From JBKEHD01 sp046710445 (GTDB lineage: Bacteria > Pseudomonadota > Alphaproteobacteria > Rickettsiales > Midichloriaceae), in NCBI GenBank assembly GCA_046710445.1, contig JBKEHD010000018.1, positions 1 to 22,398 of the forward strand: a DNA stretch of 22,398 nucleotides, written 5' to 3'. Both the position numbers and the translations under genes were made by a program. Positions within the stretch are counted from its first letter, which is position 1. Every line of letters starts with the position of its first letter. The notes under the pieces are model-generated. The model saw nothing but the letters and a program-made list of their open reading frames with translations, ran no database searches and was not told where the DNA came from. Shown in pieces: positions 21,441 to 22,398 of this stretch.

Positions 21441-22248
21441 ATTGATTTAATAACAAATTTTTTACTTTATTAGCTTCTCCTAGTAGTTTTTTTGGAGAAG
21501 GTAATTTTGCATCCCACTCTACTATAGTTAAGAATGAGGATTTAGCTTTTTTAATGAAATATTTATACAGATCCCATACATCATCTGTAACAAAATCATC
21601 GTGAGTATCAATAATAATACTATGTCCTTTGATTTGTTTTTCTGTATGTCCTGCCAAATGTATTTCTTTTACTTTCGATAGATCTAAATTGTCTATATAT
21701 ACACATGGATCAAATTTGTGGTTGATAGAGTTTACAAATAGGTTATTTATATCCAATAAAATACTGCATCCAGTTTTTTCACAAAGCTTATTTAAAAACT
21801 CATATTCTCTTATTTCTCCTTTGAGATTTAAATATGTTGATGGATTCTCTATAAAAATTTGCATCCCAAGATAATTTTGAGTATCGGTAATGTTTTTTAT
21901 GAAATCATTTAGTTTTTTATTGGTGTATTGTACGGGTAAAAGATCGTGAAAATATTGGTCTTTGTATTTCGTCCAAGAAAGATGTTCTGAAAAATATTTT
22001 GGTTTATATTTAGTTATTAATTTTTTAAGATCTTTTAGTGTTTCAACATTGACTCTCTCTTCTGATCCTAAAGAAAGGGTTACCCCATGGAATGATAAAT
22101 CGTATTTCTTTGAGATTTTTTCTAGGTAATGGTGTTCAATTCCATTACCAAAAAAATTTTCGGGGTGGATCTCAAGAACATCGATTTTCTCACTAGATTT
22201 AGAGAAAAAATCAAGATGTTGATTTCTAAGACCAACCCCGATAGACAT
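21433..22248 (-). CDS. bufB: DUF692 multinuclear non-heme iron oxidase, BufB-like
   Basis: TIM-barrel MNIO enzyme of the MbnB/BufB family. Known members use two or three iron ions and oxygen to convert cysteines of a precursor peptide into oxazolone/thioamide or thiooxazole groups that bind copper. Candidate ligands are in their usual blocks: H54 (LSFHGVTLSLG), H89 (SEHLSW), E134 (IENPSTY), D166 (LLDINNLFVN), H197 and H201 (EIHLAGH), D214 and H216 (IIDTHDDFV), and E244 (IVEWD). EIHPENFFG near the N-terminus is also typical. Length 271 is normal, with no disruption. It is the first intact gene of a bufB-bufC-doxX operon; the stretch just upstream holds only a fragment resembling a precursor C-terminus. 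Copper-related function is inferred from the family. Confidence 0.92.
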   Translation of the reverse strand: MSIGVGLRNQHLDFFSKSSEKIDVLEIHPENFFGNGIEHHYLEKISKKYDLSFHGVTLSLGSEERVNVETLKDLKKLITKYKPKYFSEHLSWTKYKDQYFHDLLPVQYTNKKLNDFIKNITDTQNYLGMQIFIENPSTYLNLKGEIREYEFLNKLCEKTGCSILLDINNLFVNSINHKFDPCVYIDNLDLSKVKEIHLAGHTEKQIKGHSIIIDTHDDFVTDDVWDLYKYFIKKAKSSFLTIVEWDAKLPSPKKLLGEANKVKNLLLNQYG

Positions 22249-22249
22249 A

Positions 22250-22306
22250 TTATTTACCAGGAACGGTAGATCCCCCGGCTAATTTGCTGCATATACCCAT
22301 CCCAAA
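22250..22306 (-). pseudogene. Fragment resembling a BufA (DUF2282) C-terminus
   Basis: Two bases before the bufB-like ATG an open stretch ends FGMGICSKLAGGSTVPGK and TAA. The G-x-C-x-K-x-x-G-G-S-x-x-P pattern matches the C-terminus of DUF2282 bufferin precursors, which normally sit exactly here, upstream of bufB. An in-frame TGA at 22307-22309 precedes it, so it cannot be the tail of an intact frame. It could be a remnant of bufA, or chance; the position and pattern favour a remnant. Confidence 0.4.
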
Positions 22307-22398
22307 TCAAATTGCGGATTTTAGAATCTGAAAATTATCATTAATACGCGTTTCTAATCCCGTACTGAGAGTATGCCAGTCATCTTTAAAAAATGACA
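22307..22398 (-). CDS. 3' end of an unidentified gene running off the window
   Basis: The frame is open from the window edge to TGA at 22307-22309, encoding 29 residues including KDDWHTLSTGLETRI and ending FQILKSAI. It is in the same frame as the BufA-like fragment that follows. I do not recognise it. Either it is a gene that replaced or inserted into bufA, or a diverged part of the precursor itself (the D-W-x5-G-L spacing loosely recalls the DW..P.G.C segment of DUF2282 proteins). Too short to decide. Confidence 0.3.
   Translation of the reverse strand, partial: SFFKDDWHTLSTGLETRINDNFQILKSAI

Noticed and set aside
22250..22398. TGA read-through (as Trp or selenocysteine) to join the edge ORF and BufA-like tail
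   Set aside because: TGA is used as a normal stop by several genes here (CADD-like gene, NUDIX, bufB), and no selenocysteine element is visible.

Overview
The window is about 22.4 kb of AT-rich DNA (roughly 30% G+C by eye) and reads as chromosome of an obligately intracellular alphaproteobacterium. Rickettsiales is the best guess, probably one of the lineages that kept flagellar genes (Midichloriaceae-like). The basis is the AT bias, very short or overlapping gene junctions, several decaying genes, a CADD/PqqC-like protein, a Bax-inhibitor-1 protein, a full-length flhA standing apart from other flagellar genes, and one CtrA-type TTAAC-N6-TTAAC box. The genus is inferred, not proven.

Layout, left to right. 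Positions 1-10045 are all on the plus strand: the 3' part of an unrecognised Cys-rich protein, an acyl-CoA desaturase with a long helical tail, tRNA-Pro(UGG), a reduced holB (clamp-loader delta') overlapping lspA, a Bax-inhibitor-1 membrane protein, gyrA overlapping tolB, trxA ending inside a 7-bp tandem repeat, and an alphaproteobacterial multi-pass membrane protein. Positions 10068-17596 are all on the minus strand: a CADD-type putative p-aminobenzoate synthase, a 321-bp gap holding the CtrA-type box and a small broken ORF, flhA, acnA, queF and a translationally coupled NUDIX hydrolase, and a cold-shock protein.

Positions 17964-19329 are a graveyard. A polysaccharide deacetylase has a poly-T frameshift, an in-frame stop and a missing C-terminus. 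It abuts the collapsed remains of a hybrid Na+/solute-symporter histidine kinase. Next come a 200-residue protein of unknown function with an EF-hand-like loop, with a possible CtrA-like site and a strong ribosome binding site in front, and a possible 45-residue Cys-rich ORF joined to it by a TAATG junction.

Positions 20240-22248 (minus strand) form a compact operon: a MNIO/DUF692 enzyme (BufB-like), a DUF2063 partner (BufC-like) and a DoxX membrane protein. This is the core of a bufferin-type RiPP (modified metal-binding peptide) system. No intact precursor is visible. Only an 18-codon open stretch resembling a DUF2282/BufA C-terminus lies directly upstream of bufB, behind an in-frame TGA. 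Whether the precursor is decayed, fused, or encoded elsewhere is the most interesting open question here.

Most intact genes are core housekeeping: replication and topology, envelope (lspA, tolB, desaturase), TCA cycle, queuosine and redox. The accessory material is the CADD gene, flhA, the pseudogene block and the buf-like operon.
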